The position numbers and the translations under genes were made by a program. Below are positions 1 through 6,177 of a stretch of DNA of 25,531 nt, piece by piece. The notes beneath the pieces are model-generated. The model did no database searches. It was not told where the DNA came from and saw only the letters and a list, made by a program, of their open reading frames with translations. Numbering within the stretch: position 1 is the stretch's first letter; each line of letters starts with the position of its first letter. Source of the stretch: Microcystis sp. T1-4 (GTDB lineage: Bacteria > Cyanobacteriota > Cyanobacteriia > Cyanobacteriales > Microcystaceae); contig NZ_CAIP01000405.1 of the NCBI RefSeq assembly GCF_000297435.1, positions 1 through 25,531 of the forward strand. Direction: 5' to 3'.

Positions 1-101
1 AAGGATATCCCATCTATTCGGATGTTAACCGTCGCACAGGAGAAACAATCACCGGATTCCCTAGCTGGCGGCCAAAATCGGTTTCTTTAAATAAAAGTTA
101 A
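1..101 (+). CDS. 3' end of an unidentified protein (partial)
   Basis: An open frame enters from the left edge (codons in phase with position 3) and stops with TAA at 99-101, giving about 32 C-terminal residues, including GYPIYSDVNRRTGET and a Trp-Arg-Pro motif, that look protein-like rather than random. Another frame is open to a TAA at 88-90, so the choice rests on composition alone. I do not recognise the family. The stop codon overlaps a 9-bp inverted repeat that could end its transcript. Confidence 0.4.
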   Translation, partial: GYPIYSDVNRRTGETITGFPSWRPKSVSLNKS

Positions 102-123
102 CAGAACTTCGCACTTCTGTTAA
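98..123. other. Inverted repeat after the left-edge gene, upstream of lrtA
   Basis: A perfect 9-bp inverted repeat (TTAACAGAA at 98-106, TTCTGTTAA at 115-123) with an 8-nt loop. It overlaps the stop codon of the preceding frame and lies about 20 bp upstream of a candidate lrtA -10 box. It lacks a T-run, so it is either a weak terminator or an operator-like palindrome. Confidence 0.4.
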
Positions 124-142
124 GAGAAGCTTTGCAGAAACT

Positions 143-373
143 TGTTAGAATAGAGGTAGATAAATCCAGTTGCAAATAGGCGCTCGACCCGATGAATTTT
201 CCGCACGATCCGACAAAAAAAAGAGAAAGAGAACACCGACAATATCTAGACTGTGACCTCTAACAACAGTGCGATCGAGCAGATTTTTGAGGATTAAATT
301 CCTAGCATCAACATCCCTTAAAAATAGTTGATGTGGACGGTCTATAGCAAAATTTTTAGATGGAGTAGTGAGT
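143..373 (+). promoter_or_regulatory. Candidate lrtA promoter and long 5' leader
   Basis: TGTTAGAAT at 143-151 reads as an extended -10 box without an obvious -35. If it is used, the lrtA transcript carries a leader of roughly 210-220 nt. The leader contains a 7-bp hairpin (CATCAAC 306-312 with GTTGATG 327-333) and a Shine-Dalgarno GGAG at 362-365. Established knowledge: lrtA of Synechococcus sp. PCC 7002 has a long 5' untranslated region that governs its light-dependent mRNA stability. That this leader does the same is inference. Confidence 0.45.
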
Positions 374-973
374 ATGAAGCTATTGATTCAGGGCAATAAT
401 ATCGCTGTCACCGAAGCTATTCATGATTATGTGGAACAAAAGCTGGAGAAAGCGGTGAAACATTTTAACGGCATGACCACAAAAGTGGATGTTCACCTCT
501 CCGTGGAAAAGAATGCACGCATTCCTGATCGCCACAAAGCGGAAGTAACGGTTTATGCTAATGGAACAGTGATTCGCGCTCAAGAAGGAAGCGAAAATTT
601 GTACGCGAGTATTGATTTAGTTTCTGATAAAATCGCTCGTCAACTCCGCAAGTATAAAGAAAGATTGGTGGATCATCGCACCAACGCCACCGTTAAAACT
701 AGCGAGGTGGTGCAAGAGAAACCCTTAGAGGATAGCCTAATTGGTGATCGCACTCCCGAATTACCTGCGGAAGTAGTGCGGATGAAATACTTTGCCATGC
801 CACCGATGACTATTGAGGAAGCACTAACACAATTGCAATTAGTCGATCACGATTTCTTTATGTTCTGCAACAAAGACACGAACGAAATCAACGTTATCTA
901 TCAACGCAATCACGGCGGTTTTGGTGTTATTCAGCCTCGTCCCGTTAACGTAAATGGCAAAGAACCCCATTAA
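374..973 (+). CDS. lrtA: Long-form ribosome hibernation promoting factor LrtA/HPF
   Basis: This is a 199-residue long-type hibernation factor. Family members bind the 30S decoding region and dimerise 70S ribosomes into inactive 100S particles in darkness or starvation. The N-terminal ~100 residues are the ribosome-binding S30AE domain (starting MKLLIQGNNIAVTEAI, with the RRLxKY-type basic segment near residue 95). Residues ~135-195 form the C-terminal dimerisation domain (VRMKYFAMPPMTIEEA, then HDFFMF and NVIYQR). I chose ATG 374 because GGAG at 362-365 lies 8 nt upstream; a GTG at 368 would be only 2 nt from it. The gene is preceded by a long leader and followed by a strong hairpin shared with the convergent hsp20. 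The name lrtA (light-repressed transcript) is the cyanobacterial usage. Confidence 0.95.
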   Translation: MKLLIQGNNIAVTEAIHDYVEQKLEKAVKHFNGMTTKVDVHLSVEKNARIPDRHKAEVTVYANGTVIRAQEGSENLYASIDLVSDKIARQLRKYKERLVDHRTNATVKTSEVVQEKPLEDSLIGDRTPELPAEVVRMKYFAMPPMTIEEALTQLQLVDHDFFMFCNKDTNEINVIYQRNHGGFGVIQPRPVNVNGKEPH

Positions 974-997
974 CAGTTAGCGACTACAAATAAAACC

Positions 998-1026
998 AAA
1001 GACTGGAGAAATTCTCCAGTCTTTTT
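998..1026. terminator. Bidirectional terminator between lrtA and hsp20
   Basis: A near-perfect palindrome: AAAGACTGGAG (998-1008) pairs with CTCCAGTCTTT (1014-1024) around a 5-nt loop. It is followed on the plus strand by a T-run and preceded by A residues, so it can terminate both the plus-strand lrtA and the minus-strand hsp20 transcripts, whose ends face each other here. Confidence 0.85.
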
Positions 1027-1031
1027 CTCAT

Positions 1032-1442
1032 CTAACCAAGATTAACTTTCACCACTTTATTTTTTTCTGCCACCGCTTTCGGGAGGGTGAGAGAAAGAAT
1101 ACCGTCTTGATAGTTAGCGGTAACTTGGCTATTTTGCACCTCCACTGGCAGGGTAATCAAGCGACTAAATTTACCATAATAAAATTCGCTGTTTTCCACC
1201 TCGGCAGGGCGTTGACGTTGCCCATTAATAGCCACCATTTGTTTGCTAACCTCCACATCGATATCTTTAATATCCACACCGGGTAATTCGATTTTTAATT
1301 CCACGGAATCCTCATTAACAGAGATTTCCACCGGGGGACGAGATACCGATGAATTTGTCGGTAATACTTCTTGAAAAAGTTGATCGATTTGACGTTGGAC
1401 AGAATTAATTTCTAGGAAGGGAGAATAAAGAGTGAAAGCCAT
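1032..1442 (-). CDS. hspA: Small heat-shock protein (Hsp20/alpha-crystallin family)
   Basis: A 136-residue small heat-shock protein, the normal length for cyanobacterial Hsp20/HspA. These ATP-independent holdase chaperones form oligomers and protect unfolding proteins and thylakoid membranes under heat and light stress. The N-terminal arm is short (residues 1-35, with a Q-rich DQLFQEVLP segment). The alpha-crystallin domain spans about 36-130, with the signatures VELKIELPGVDIKDIDVEV and DGILSLTLPKA. The short C-terminal tail contains VVKVNL. The start at 1442 has an AAGGAAA-type ribosome binding site about 10 nt upstream. No CIRCE-like inverted repeat is evident just upstream. The gene converges on lrtA. 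The symbol is given by family, not by proven orthology. Confidence 0.93.
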   Translation of the reverse strand: MAFTLYSPFLEINSVQRQIDQLFQEVLPTNSSVSRPPVEISVNEDSVELKIELPGVDIKDIDVEVSKQMVAINGQRQRPAEVENSEFYYGKFSRLITLPVEVQNSQVTANYQDGILSLTLPKAVAEKNKVVKVNLG

Positions 1443-1554
1443 AGTAATAATTTCCTTGAGAGGTTTTCTCTGACTGCGATTGTCTCTATCTTAAGCAACT
1501 AACTGGGCTTACACAAGGCGGTTTTCAGGAAATAAAAAGTCGCAATAACCGATA

Positions 1555-1754
1555 CAGTTATCAGTTATCAGTTATCAGTGGGAAGTTGTGGGGTGTGGGG
1601 TGTGGGGTGTGGGGTGTGGGGTGTGGGGTGTGGGGTGTGGGGAAGTGGGGTGTGGGGTGTGGGAAGAATAAATAAAAATAATCTCCTATCTCCTATCTCC
1701 TATCTCCTATCTCCTATCTCCTGTCTCCTGAATACTGACTCCCGACTCCTGCCT
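1555..1754. repeat. Composite heptanucleotide tandem array
   Basis: Three blocks of 7-bp tandem repeats lie in the 315-bp gap between the hsp20 5' end and the yciO 3' end. They are about three CAGTTAT units (1555-1578), a run of G-rich GTGTGGG units with one interrupting AAGTG (about 1587-1662), and a pyrimidine-rich run of CTCCTAT units (about 1682-1725) ending in a CCGACTCCTGCC motif. Heptanucleotide short tandem repeats (STRRs) are established features of cyanobacterial genomes. A 61-residue frame through the array encodes only repeat-derived GVWGVGC and is not a gene. No other gene is seen in 1443-1757. Confidence 0.9.
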
Positions 1755-1757
1755 TCG

Positions 1758-2399
1758 TTATAACCATTGTTGTAATTCCGGCCAGCCCAAACCCTGACGC
1801 ACAATCTCCGGTTGATCGCTGGTAAAGTCAACAATGGTTGACACTTCCGAACCGGGAGCCGAACCATCTTCGATAATTAAATCAACCACATGATCGAGGG
1901 CATCGAATAACCTAGGGGTTTCTAATCCCTTGGTGGGAAAATCTCCCTCCTCATCGGGAAGATGGGCAGAACTAGAGATAATGGGATTTTCTAGGGTTTC
2001 GATAATAGTGCGACAGATAACGTGATCGGGAACCCGGATACCGGTGGTTTTCCGCTTCGGATTCATCACCACTTTCGGCACTAATTTAGTCGCCGGTAAG
2101 AGAAAAGTGTAGGGACCGGGTATAACTCGTCGCATAATCTTATAGGCATAATCGCTGACCACTGCGTACTCGGAAATATTCGACAAAGAAGAACAGAGAA
2201 ACGTCAAGGGTTTATCATTAGATAGTTGCTTGATTTGGCGAACTCGTTCGACGGCGGATTTCACATTGAGATCGCAACCGATCGCATAGACGGTATCGGT
2301 AGGATAAAGCATAATTGCCCCATTTTTCAGGGCATGACAGATTTCTTGGATAGAACGTTGTTGGGGATTTTCCGGATGGAGAGAGTAAATAGTAGCCAT
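1758..2399 (-). CDS. YciO/Sua5/YrdC family protein (L-threonylcarbamoyl-AMP synthase-like)
   Basis: A 213-residue protein with a single YrdC-like fold. Members bind RNA and ATP; the Sua5/TsaC branch makes threonylcarbamoyl-AMP for tRNA t6A37 modification. Visible motifs are YPTDTVYAIGCD near residue 32, the KPLTFL strand, PGPYTFLLPAT near 94, and TTGIRVPDH. The length and the SSSAHLPDEEG segment, in place of the TsaC-type SAN motif, resemble the YciO branch, whose role in t6A synthesis is doubtful. The symbol is therefore left empty. The ATG at 2399 gives MATIYSLHP. Its first 24 bases overlap, on the opposite strand, the probable larC start. The 3' end abuts the heptad array. Confidence 0.88.
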   Translation of the reverse strand: MATIYSLHPENPQQRSIQEICHALKNGAIMLYPTDTVYAIGCDLNVKSAVERVRQIKQLSNDKPLTFLCSSLSNISEYAVVSDYAYKIMRRVIPGPYTFLLPATKLVPKVVMNPKRKTTGIRVPDHVICRTIIETLENPIISSSAHLPDEEGDFPTKGLETPRLFDALDHVVDLIIEDGSAPGSEVSTIVDFTSDQPEIVRQGLGWPELQQWL

Positions 2400-3626
2400 G
2401 ATAGCAAAATCGTCGCCTATTGGGATTGTCCCACGGGAATTGCCGGGGATATGTGTTTAGGGGCGTTAGTAGATTTAGGAGTCCCCTTAGAATACCTGAT
2501 TGCACAACTAAAAACTTTAGGAATTGAGGATGAATATCAGTTAAGGGCCGAAAAAGTGCATCGTCGCGGTCAAATTGCTACTAAGGTTCACGTCGATGTC
2601 ACTGCCGAGAAGTCCGCCGATCATCACCACCATCATCATCATACCCCCGCTCGTCATTTACCGGAGATTGAAAATTTAATTAAACAGGCAAATTTACCCC
2701 AGAAAGTCCAAGAATGGAGTTTAGCGGTTTTTCAACAACTTGCGATCGCAGAAGGATCCGTTCACGGGATCGCGCCGGAAAAAGTGCATTTTCACGAAGT
2801 TGGGGCAACCGATGCCATTATTGATATCGTCGGGACTTGTTTGGGTTTGGACTGGCTATCGGTGAGTGAATTATACTGTTCTTCTCTACCCACCGGCGGC
2901 GGTACAGTTCAGGCCGCCCATGGTCGTTTACCAGTTCCCGTGCCAGCAGTAGTACAATTGTTTAGCCAGCGACAAGTCACAATTTATAGTAATGGCATCG
3001 AAGCGGAGTTGGTAACACCCACGGGGGCAGCTATTGTGACAACTTTAGCTAAAAGTTTCGGTAAACCCCCGAAAATGCAGTTAGAAAAGGTCGGTTTAGG
3101 GGCAGGTACAAAAGATTTACCGATTCCCAATCTTGTCCGGCTTTGGTTAGGGAAAAAAACACCAGAAAAGCTAGATGAAATTGAAACCGTGGCAGTTTTA
3201 GAAACTCAAATTGATGACTTAAATCCGCAAGCGATCGCCTACTTAAGCGAGGCTTTATTACAAGCAGGTGTCTTGGATGTATTTAGTCAAGCAATTACTA
3301 TGAAAAAATCCCGTTTGGGAATACTTTTAACAGTAATTTGTACCTTGGATAAAATTGCTATTTGTGAAAATATGATCTTTCAGGAAACCACAACTTTAGG
3401 CATTAGAAGGACGATTCAAGAGCGATCAATCTTAAAAAGAGAGATACAATCGATCGATACTGTCTATGGACAAATTCGGCTAAAAGTTGCCTATAAAGAG
3501 TCAATTAATCAACCGATTACCGTACAACCAGAATACGAAGATTGTGCCGCAATTGCCCGTCAGCATCATCTACCTTGGCGATTTGTTCATCAAATGGCCT
3601 TAGCTATTTGGCAAGAAAAAAATTAG
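2376..3626 (+). CDS. larC: LarC: nickel-pincer cofactor biosynthesis protein (nickel insertase)
   Basis: About 416 residues. LarC is the CTP-dependent nickel insertase that completes the nickel-pincer nucleotide cofactor of lactate racemase and related enzymes (family knowledge, formerly DUF111). The N-terminal motif WDCPTGIAGDMCLGAL near residue 15 is characteristic. A run of seven histidines (about residues 85-91) follows in a loop that is often His-rich in this family and probably binds metal. Further motifs are HFHEVGATDAIIDIVG, SSLPTGGGTV and VTPTGAAI. The C-terminal LarC2-type domain (QIDDLNPQAIAYL onward) is in the same frame, so no frameshift is needed to join LarC1 and LarC2, unlike in Lactobacillus plantarum. 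ATG 2376 is the only good in-frame start near the conserved N-terminus. Two HIP1 octamers lie inside. No larA, larB or larE is in the window. Confidence 0.92.
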   Translation: MERVNSSHDSKIVAYWDCPTGIAGDMCLGALVDLGVPLEYLIAQLKTLGIEDEYQLRAEKVHRRGQIATKVHVDVTAEKSADHHHHHHHTPARHLPEIENLIKQANLPQKVQEWSLAVFQQLAIAEGSVHGIAPEKVHFHEVGATDAIIDIVGTCLGLDWLSVSELYCSSLPTGGGTVQAAHGRLPVPVPAVVQLFSQRQVTIYSNGIEAELVTPTGAAIVTTLAKSFGKPPKMQLEKVGLGAGTKDLPIPNLVRLWLGKKTPEKLDEIETVAVLETQIDDLNPQAIAYLSEALLQAGVLDVFSQAITMKKSRLGILLTVICTLDKIAICENMIFQETTTLGIRRTIQERSILKREIQSIDTVYGQIRLKVAYKESINQPITVQPEYEDCAAIARQHHLPWRFVHQMALAIWQEKN

Positions 3627-3672
3627 TCTTGACAGCAGGGCGATTTTCTCCTAAAACTGCCATATCCATTGT

Positions 3673-4119
3673 TCAAAAGCTATTTTCAGGAAAATAATCC
3701 CAATTTAAAACCTGTTCTTGGGTAAAAGGACAATCAACTGGAAAAGTTTCTTTTGGTAAATTAGTTTCATTTACCGTCCCTCGCACTGCTTTCTGATAAC
3801 ATTCTGCGAAAATATCGGCTAAATAGGGTTTTAAGCTAGGACTATCCCTTAAAATAAGCTCTAATTGTTCTCTTTGCTCATCAATGGTATTTATCGAGTT
3901 ATTAGTCCGTTTTTCTGGTTGATATTGCCATTTAAGTAAGTGCATCAAGAGAACTTTTAAACGACTGAATACCTCCCGTCTATTATTACGTCCTATATCG
4001 GATATTTCTTCGATTAAGTTATCTAAATCAAGGGCTTGTAAATTGCCCTTTTTTAAGTGATTTACGGTTTGCTCAATCCACAAATTAAAATCAGTTTCAT
4101 AAAGTTGATAATATCCCAT
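3673..4119 (-). CDS. DUF29 family protein
   Basis: A 148-residue DUF29 protein, a family of unknown function that is very common and multicopy in cyanobacteria. Typical motifs in order are LYETDFNLWIEQ (residues 6-17), LDLDNLIEEISDIGRNNRRE (about 32-51), LKVLLMHLLKWQYQPEKR (about 55-72) and the C-terminal FPVDCPFTQEQVLN. Full length for the family. The start codon (4119-4117) is separated by one base from the terminal TA of a 122-bp MITE, and the MITE end creates an in-frame TAA immediately upstream. The gene therefore has no native ribosome binding site or promoter left next to it. It converges on larC with a 46-bp gap. Expression may depend on the MITE sequence or be weak. Confidence 0.88.
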   Translation of the reverse strand: MGYYQLYETDFNLWIEQTVNHLKKGNLQALDLDNLIEEISDIGRNNRREVFSRLKVLLMHLLKWQYQPEKRTNNSINTIDEQREQLELILRDSPSLKPYLADIFAECYQKAVRGTVNETNLPKETFPVDCPFTQEQVLNWDYFPENSF

Positions 4120-4120
4120 T

Positions 4121-4242
4121 TAAGTAGGTAGGCACAATTATTTGTAGGATGGGTTAGCGGTAGCGTAACCCATGCGGGCGTTGGGTTTTATGCTTCAACC
4201 CAACCTATGTTCATTTTATATTTAATTCCACCCACCTACTTA
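4121..4242 (+). mobile_element. MITE-1, copy a (122 bp, TA-flanked)
   Basis: First of three copies (others 14808-14929 and 22844-22965). Imperfect terminal inverted repeats run from TAAGTAGGTAGG to CCACCTACTTA, bounded by TA on both sides, as expected for IS630/Tc1-mariner-type transposition. The interior holds two nested palindromes (TGGGTTAGCGGTAGCG paired with CGTAACCCA, and GTTGGGTTT with AACCCAAC). It differs from the other two copies at three bases. It encodes no protein. It abuts the DUF29 start codon. Confidence 0.9.
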
Positions 4243-4319
4243 GAAGTGGGTGGTAACGCACCACTCTCTTAACTATAACCGTTCAGGGGAGGTATCAAGC
4301 AGCCAGTGATATTGACTCT

Positions 4320-4565
4320 GTGGAATTGATTGATACCCAATTTTTGCAGGTGATGGAAAACTATACAACAAGGTTAGAAGAACAAGGAAATAACAATCCT
4401 ATTGCTTGGTTACGGAACATAGCGCAACAGTTGGGGCAGTTTCTCAACCCTCAAGCGAGAAGTATAGAGGAATATCAGGGGTTTTTATTAGAGGTATTAC
4501 AAGCAAAAGCAGAGATTAATGATGGCTGTGCTATAATAACTGACAACGATTATTATTATAAAAAT
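4320..4565 (+). pseudogene. Relic 1 of the TPR-CHAT leader domain, in frame with hicB
   Basis: Codons from 4323 match residues 34 to ~95 of the TPR-CHAT protein at 6955: LIDTQFLQVMENYTTRLEEQ here against LIDPQFLHMMENYATELEQQ there, then ARSIEEYQGFLLEVLQ. Homology begins abruptly at 4323 and ends near 4545, so the copy lacks its N-terminus and the whole TPR-CHAT body. It has no stop codon and runs straight into hicB-1, giving a 150-codon frame with GTG 4320 or ATG 4353 as possible starts. Whether a leader-HicB fusion is made is unknown; hicB has its own candidate promoter, so I treat this part as a relic. Confidence 0.7.
4529..4537 (+). promoter_or_regulatory. Extended -10 promoter candidate for hicBA-1
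   Basis: TGCTATAAT, a perfect extended -10 element, lies 29 bp upstream of the hicB-1 ATG at the 3' boundary of leader relic 1. No good -35 is present, which is tolerated with an extended -10. A start point near 4544 would leave a 22-nt leader. Confidence 0.5.
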
Positions 4566-4772
4566 ATGCAGTATAAAGTCAGTCTTAAGAAAACAGAAGA
4601 AGGATATGCTGTTTGGTGTCCCGGTTTACCAGGCTGTGCTTCTCAAGGTACAACAAAAGAAGAAGCTCTCAATAATATTCAAGATGCTATTGTGTCTTAT
4701 TTAGAAGTTGCCGAGGAATTGAATCAAGGTGTAGAATCTTGTTATGTGGAAGTTGAATTAAATCATGCCTAG
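4566..4772 (+). CDS. hicB: HicB-type antitoxin (module 1)
   Basis: A 68-residue minimal HicB antitoxin. It carries the partial RNase H-like fold that sequesters HicA: MQYKVSLKKTEEGYAVWCPG, then LPGCASQGTTKEEALNNIQDAI, ending in VEVELNHA. No separate DNA-binding domain is present, as in many short cyanobacterial HicB proteins. I start at ATG 4566 because homology to HicB begins there and a TGCTATAAT promoter candidate lies just upstream, although the frame is open back to 4320. It overlaps hicA by 8 nt (antitoxin first), which implies translational coupling. HicB normally neutralises HicA and represses the operon. Confidence 0.88.
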   Translation: MQYKVSLKKTEEGYAVWCPGLPGCASQGTTKEEALNNIQDAIVSYLEVAEELNQGVESCYVEVELNHA

Positions 4773-4977
4773 TCTTCCCGGAATTAATCATCAACGAGCC
4801 ATTAAAGCCTTTGAAAAAGCAGGATTTAGGATTGTTCGACAGGGTAAACATATTACAATGACTGATGGAGAGCATATCTTAACAATTCCCAGAGCTAATC
4901 CAATTAATGCTTATACAATGGGAACAATTATTAAAGGTGCCGGAATGTCTATTGAAGAATTTAAAAAACTTTTGTGA
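4765..4977 (+). CDS. hicA: HicA-type mRNA interferase toxin (module 1)
   Basis: A 70-residue HicA toxin with a double-stranded RNA-binding-like fold; family members are ribosome-independent mRNA endonucleases. The catalytic histidine is visible in RQGKHITM (His29), where Lys replaces the more usual Ser of GSH. The C-terminal part, TMGTIIKGAGMSIEEFKKLL, is the typical end. The start overlaps the last codons of hicB (ATG 4765 within its final codons). Leader relic 2 follows only 18 nt after the stop. Confidence 0.9.
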   Translation: MPSLPGINHQRAIKAFEKAGFRIVRQGKHITMTDGEHILTIPRANPINAYTMGTIIKGAGMSIEEFKKLL

Positions 4978-4995
4978 AAGCATCGGATTAAGGTT

Positions 4996-5260
4996 ATGGA
5001 CGAAAAACGCCCCCAAGCTTATGTTAATTTAATTGAATAGTTGCTCGCTTGTACTGATGATGAGGAACGAACTAATATTCTGCAAGCAAATCAGGAATTG
5101 ATCGATCCCGAATTTTTGCAGGTGATGGAAAACTATGCAACGGGGTTAGAATAATAAGGATACAATAATAACCATGCAGATTGATTTAACACAAAACTTT
5201 GGGCAATATCTCAACCCTCAAGCGAGAAATATAGAAGAATATGAGGTGTTTTTAACTGTT
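4996..5260 (+). pseudogene. Relic 2 of the TPR-CHAT leader domain
   Basis: Starts with ATG 4996 and matches the TPR-CHAT N-terminus from residue 1 to about 85 at DNA and protein level (MDEKRPQAYVNLIE, then LLACTDDEE, LQANQELIDPEFLQVMENYA). It is dead: Gln15 is a TAG (5038-5040) and two consecutive Gln codons (residues 53-54 of the intact gene) are TAA TAA near 5152-5157. All three changes are C to T. The middle is further degraded, but the region equivalent to QYLNxQARSIEEY is recognisable at 5203-5240. The copy ends where a TTGACA promoter box begins. Confidence 0.8.
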
Positions 5261-5267
5261 GGGGACA

Positions 5268-5296
5268 TTGACAATAGGCTAAGGTGTTGTTAGTAT
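5268..5296 (+). promoter_or_regulatory. Sigma70-type promoter candidate before the tumE relic and higBA
   Basis: TTGACA (5268-5273), a 17-bp spacer, then TAGTAT (5291-5296). It starts immediately after leader relic 2. The predicted start point (about 5303) is one base from the ATG of the short tumE-like frame at 5304, so that frame would be leaderless; the transcript would also read into higBA. Confidence 0.5.
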
Positions 5297-5303
5297 ATCC
5301 AAC

Positions 5304-5438
5304 ATGAAGGCTACCGCGCTCATTCGTCGTCGCGTCATCTTGGCCCCAGACGCATTCGCAGAAGTCCCTGTCTGGCCTGTTCCCCAACCAGTTCTGCCAT
5401 CGGATCATCCTTACGTCATATACTTAAAAGTAGGATAA
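5304..5438 (+). pseudogene. Truncated TumE-like (DUF6516) toxin N-terminus
   Basis: A 44-codon frame starting MKATALIRRR, followed by DAFAEVPVWPVPQPV and SDHPYVIY, then a stop at 5436-5438. The pattern FAE-x-VW-x-VP-x-P followed by S-x-H-x-Y matches, from memory, the N-terminus of TumE/DUF6516 toxins, which are about 100-120 residues long. Only the first third is present and no tumA-like antitoxin follows; higBA begins 15 nt downstream. The stretch is visibly GC-richer than its surroundings, suggesting separate ancestry. It could instead be a short expressed peptide. Confidence 0.5.
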
Positions 5439-5453
5439 GAAATTGTTTAGAGA

Positions 5454-5735
5454 GTGATCCAAAACTTTAAAGATAAAGAAGCTCAAAAAGTTTTTGAACG
5501 TAAACATTCGCGTAAATTGCCATTAGATATCCAACAAGTGGCATTGCGAAAATTGCGGATGCTTAATCGTGCGGAAACCCTGCAAGATCTTCGTGTCCCA
5601 CCAGCAAATCGATTGGAACGTCTGGTTGGTGACAGGGAAGGTCAATATAGCATTCGGGTTAACGATCAATGGCAAATTTGCTTTGTCTGGCAAAACGGTG
5701 ATGCTCTAGACGTAGAAATCGTTGATTATCATTGA
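5454..5735 (+). CDS. higB: HigB/RelE-family toxin (type II)
   Basis: A 93-residue HigB-type RelE/ParE-superfamily toxin; HigB proteins cleave mRNA on translating ribosomes. Motifs are SRKLPLDIQQVALRKLRMLN, DLRVPPANRLERL, GQYSIRVNDQWQICFVW and the C-terminal VEIVDYH, all typical of cyanobacterial HigB. The start is GTG 5454 (reading MIQNFKDKE); there is no in-frame ATG near it. The antitoxin higA follows after 9 nt, the reversed (toxin-first) order normal for hig modules. Intact by length and motifs. Confidence 0.92.
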   Translation: MIQNFKDKEAQKVFERKHSRKLPLDIQQVALRKLRMLNRAETLQDLRVPPANRLERLVGDREGQYSIRVNDQWQICFVWQNGDALDVEIVDYH

Positions 5736-5744
5736 GGTAAAATA

Positions 5745-6059
5745 ATGAATGAAGATAAACTAATGCCAATTCATCCCGGTGAGGTTCTTTTAGAGGAATT
5801 TATCAAGCCAATGAACCTTAGTCAGAATCAAATAGCTCTGGCTCTTGGAGTTCCTGAACAATGTATTAACGAAATCGTTCACGGAAAGCGGTGTATCACG
5901 GCGGATATAGCTCTTCGGTTAGCTCGTTATTTTGATATGTCACCGCGATTTTGGCTGGGATTACAAATGGATTACGATCTGGACGTTGTTGAAGATGAAA
6001 TAGGAGATCAATTGGACAAAGAAGTTGCTGTAATGACAGTTATTTGTGCAGAAAAGTAA
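5745..6059 (+). CDS. higA: HigA-type antitoxin (XRE helix-turn-helix)
   Basis: A 104-residue HigA antitoxin: the family opening PIHPGEVLLEEFIKPMNLS, then a helix-turn-helix at about residues 26-50 (QIALALGVPEQCINEIVHGK) and the conserved RLARYFDMSPRFWLGLQ segment. It would bind HigB and autorepress the operon. ATG 5745 has GAGGT at 5733-5737 as ribosome binding site; an internal ATG gives MPIHPGEV as an alternative. A 12-bp inverted repeat follows right after the stop. Confidence 0.93.
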   Translation: MNEDKLMPIHPGEVLLEEFIKPMNLSQNQIALALGVPEQCINEIVHGKRCITADIALRLARYFDMSPRFWLGLQMDYDLDVVEDEIGDQLDKEVAVMTVICAEK

Positions 6060-6106
6060 TTTGTTTGATATGTTCTAAGGCAGAAACTTGGAATATATCA
6101 AACAAA
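6060..6106. terminator. Inverted repeat after higA
   Basis: A perfect 12-bp inverted repeat, TTTGTTTGATAT (6060-6071) and ATATCAAACAAA (6095-6106), with a 23-nt loop, starting one base after the higA stop. Position favours a higBA terminator. The AT-rich stem, long loop and absence of a T-run leave open a protein-binding site. Confidence 0.45.
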
Positions 6107-6123
6107 TTTGGCAGCGACCCCCC

Positions 6124-6152
6124 TTGACAATCACGAATATTTATTGTATCAC
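6124..6152 (+). promoter_or_regulatory. Sigma70-type promoter candidate for leader relic 3
   Basis: TTGACA (6124-6129), a 17-bp spacer, then TATCAC (6147-6152). It lies 26 bp upstream of the duplicated 53-nt leader segment and may be a copy of the ancestral TPR-CHAT promoter. The intact gene has no equally good TTGACA upstream. Confidence 0.45.
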
Positions 6153-6177
6153 GTTAAATCATAAGGTTGGTCTCTCT

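Noticed and set aside
1555..1754. Possible CRISPR array
   Set aside because: Units are 7 bp and contiguous with no unique spacers; no cas genes are in the window. The same holds for 25308-25531.
1578..1763. 61-codon frame through the G-rich array
   Set aside because: Encodes only GVWGVGC-type repeat translation; the reading comes from 7-bp tandem repeats, not from selection.
2376..3626. Programmed frameshift in larC
   Set aside because: Both LarC1- and LarC2-type parts are in one uninterrupted frame, so none is required here.
5211..5408. 65-codon minus-strand frame opposite the tumE-like relic
   Set aside because: Antisense to a better-supported relic and promoter; begins and ends in unrelated segments.
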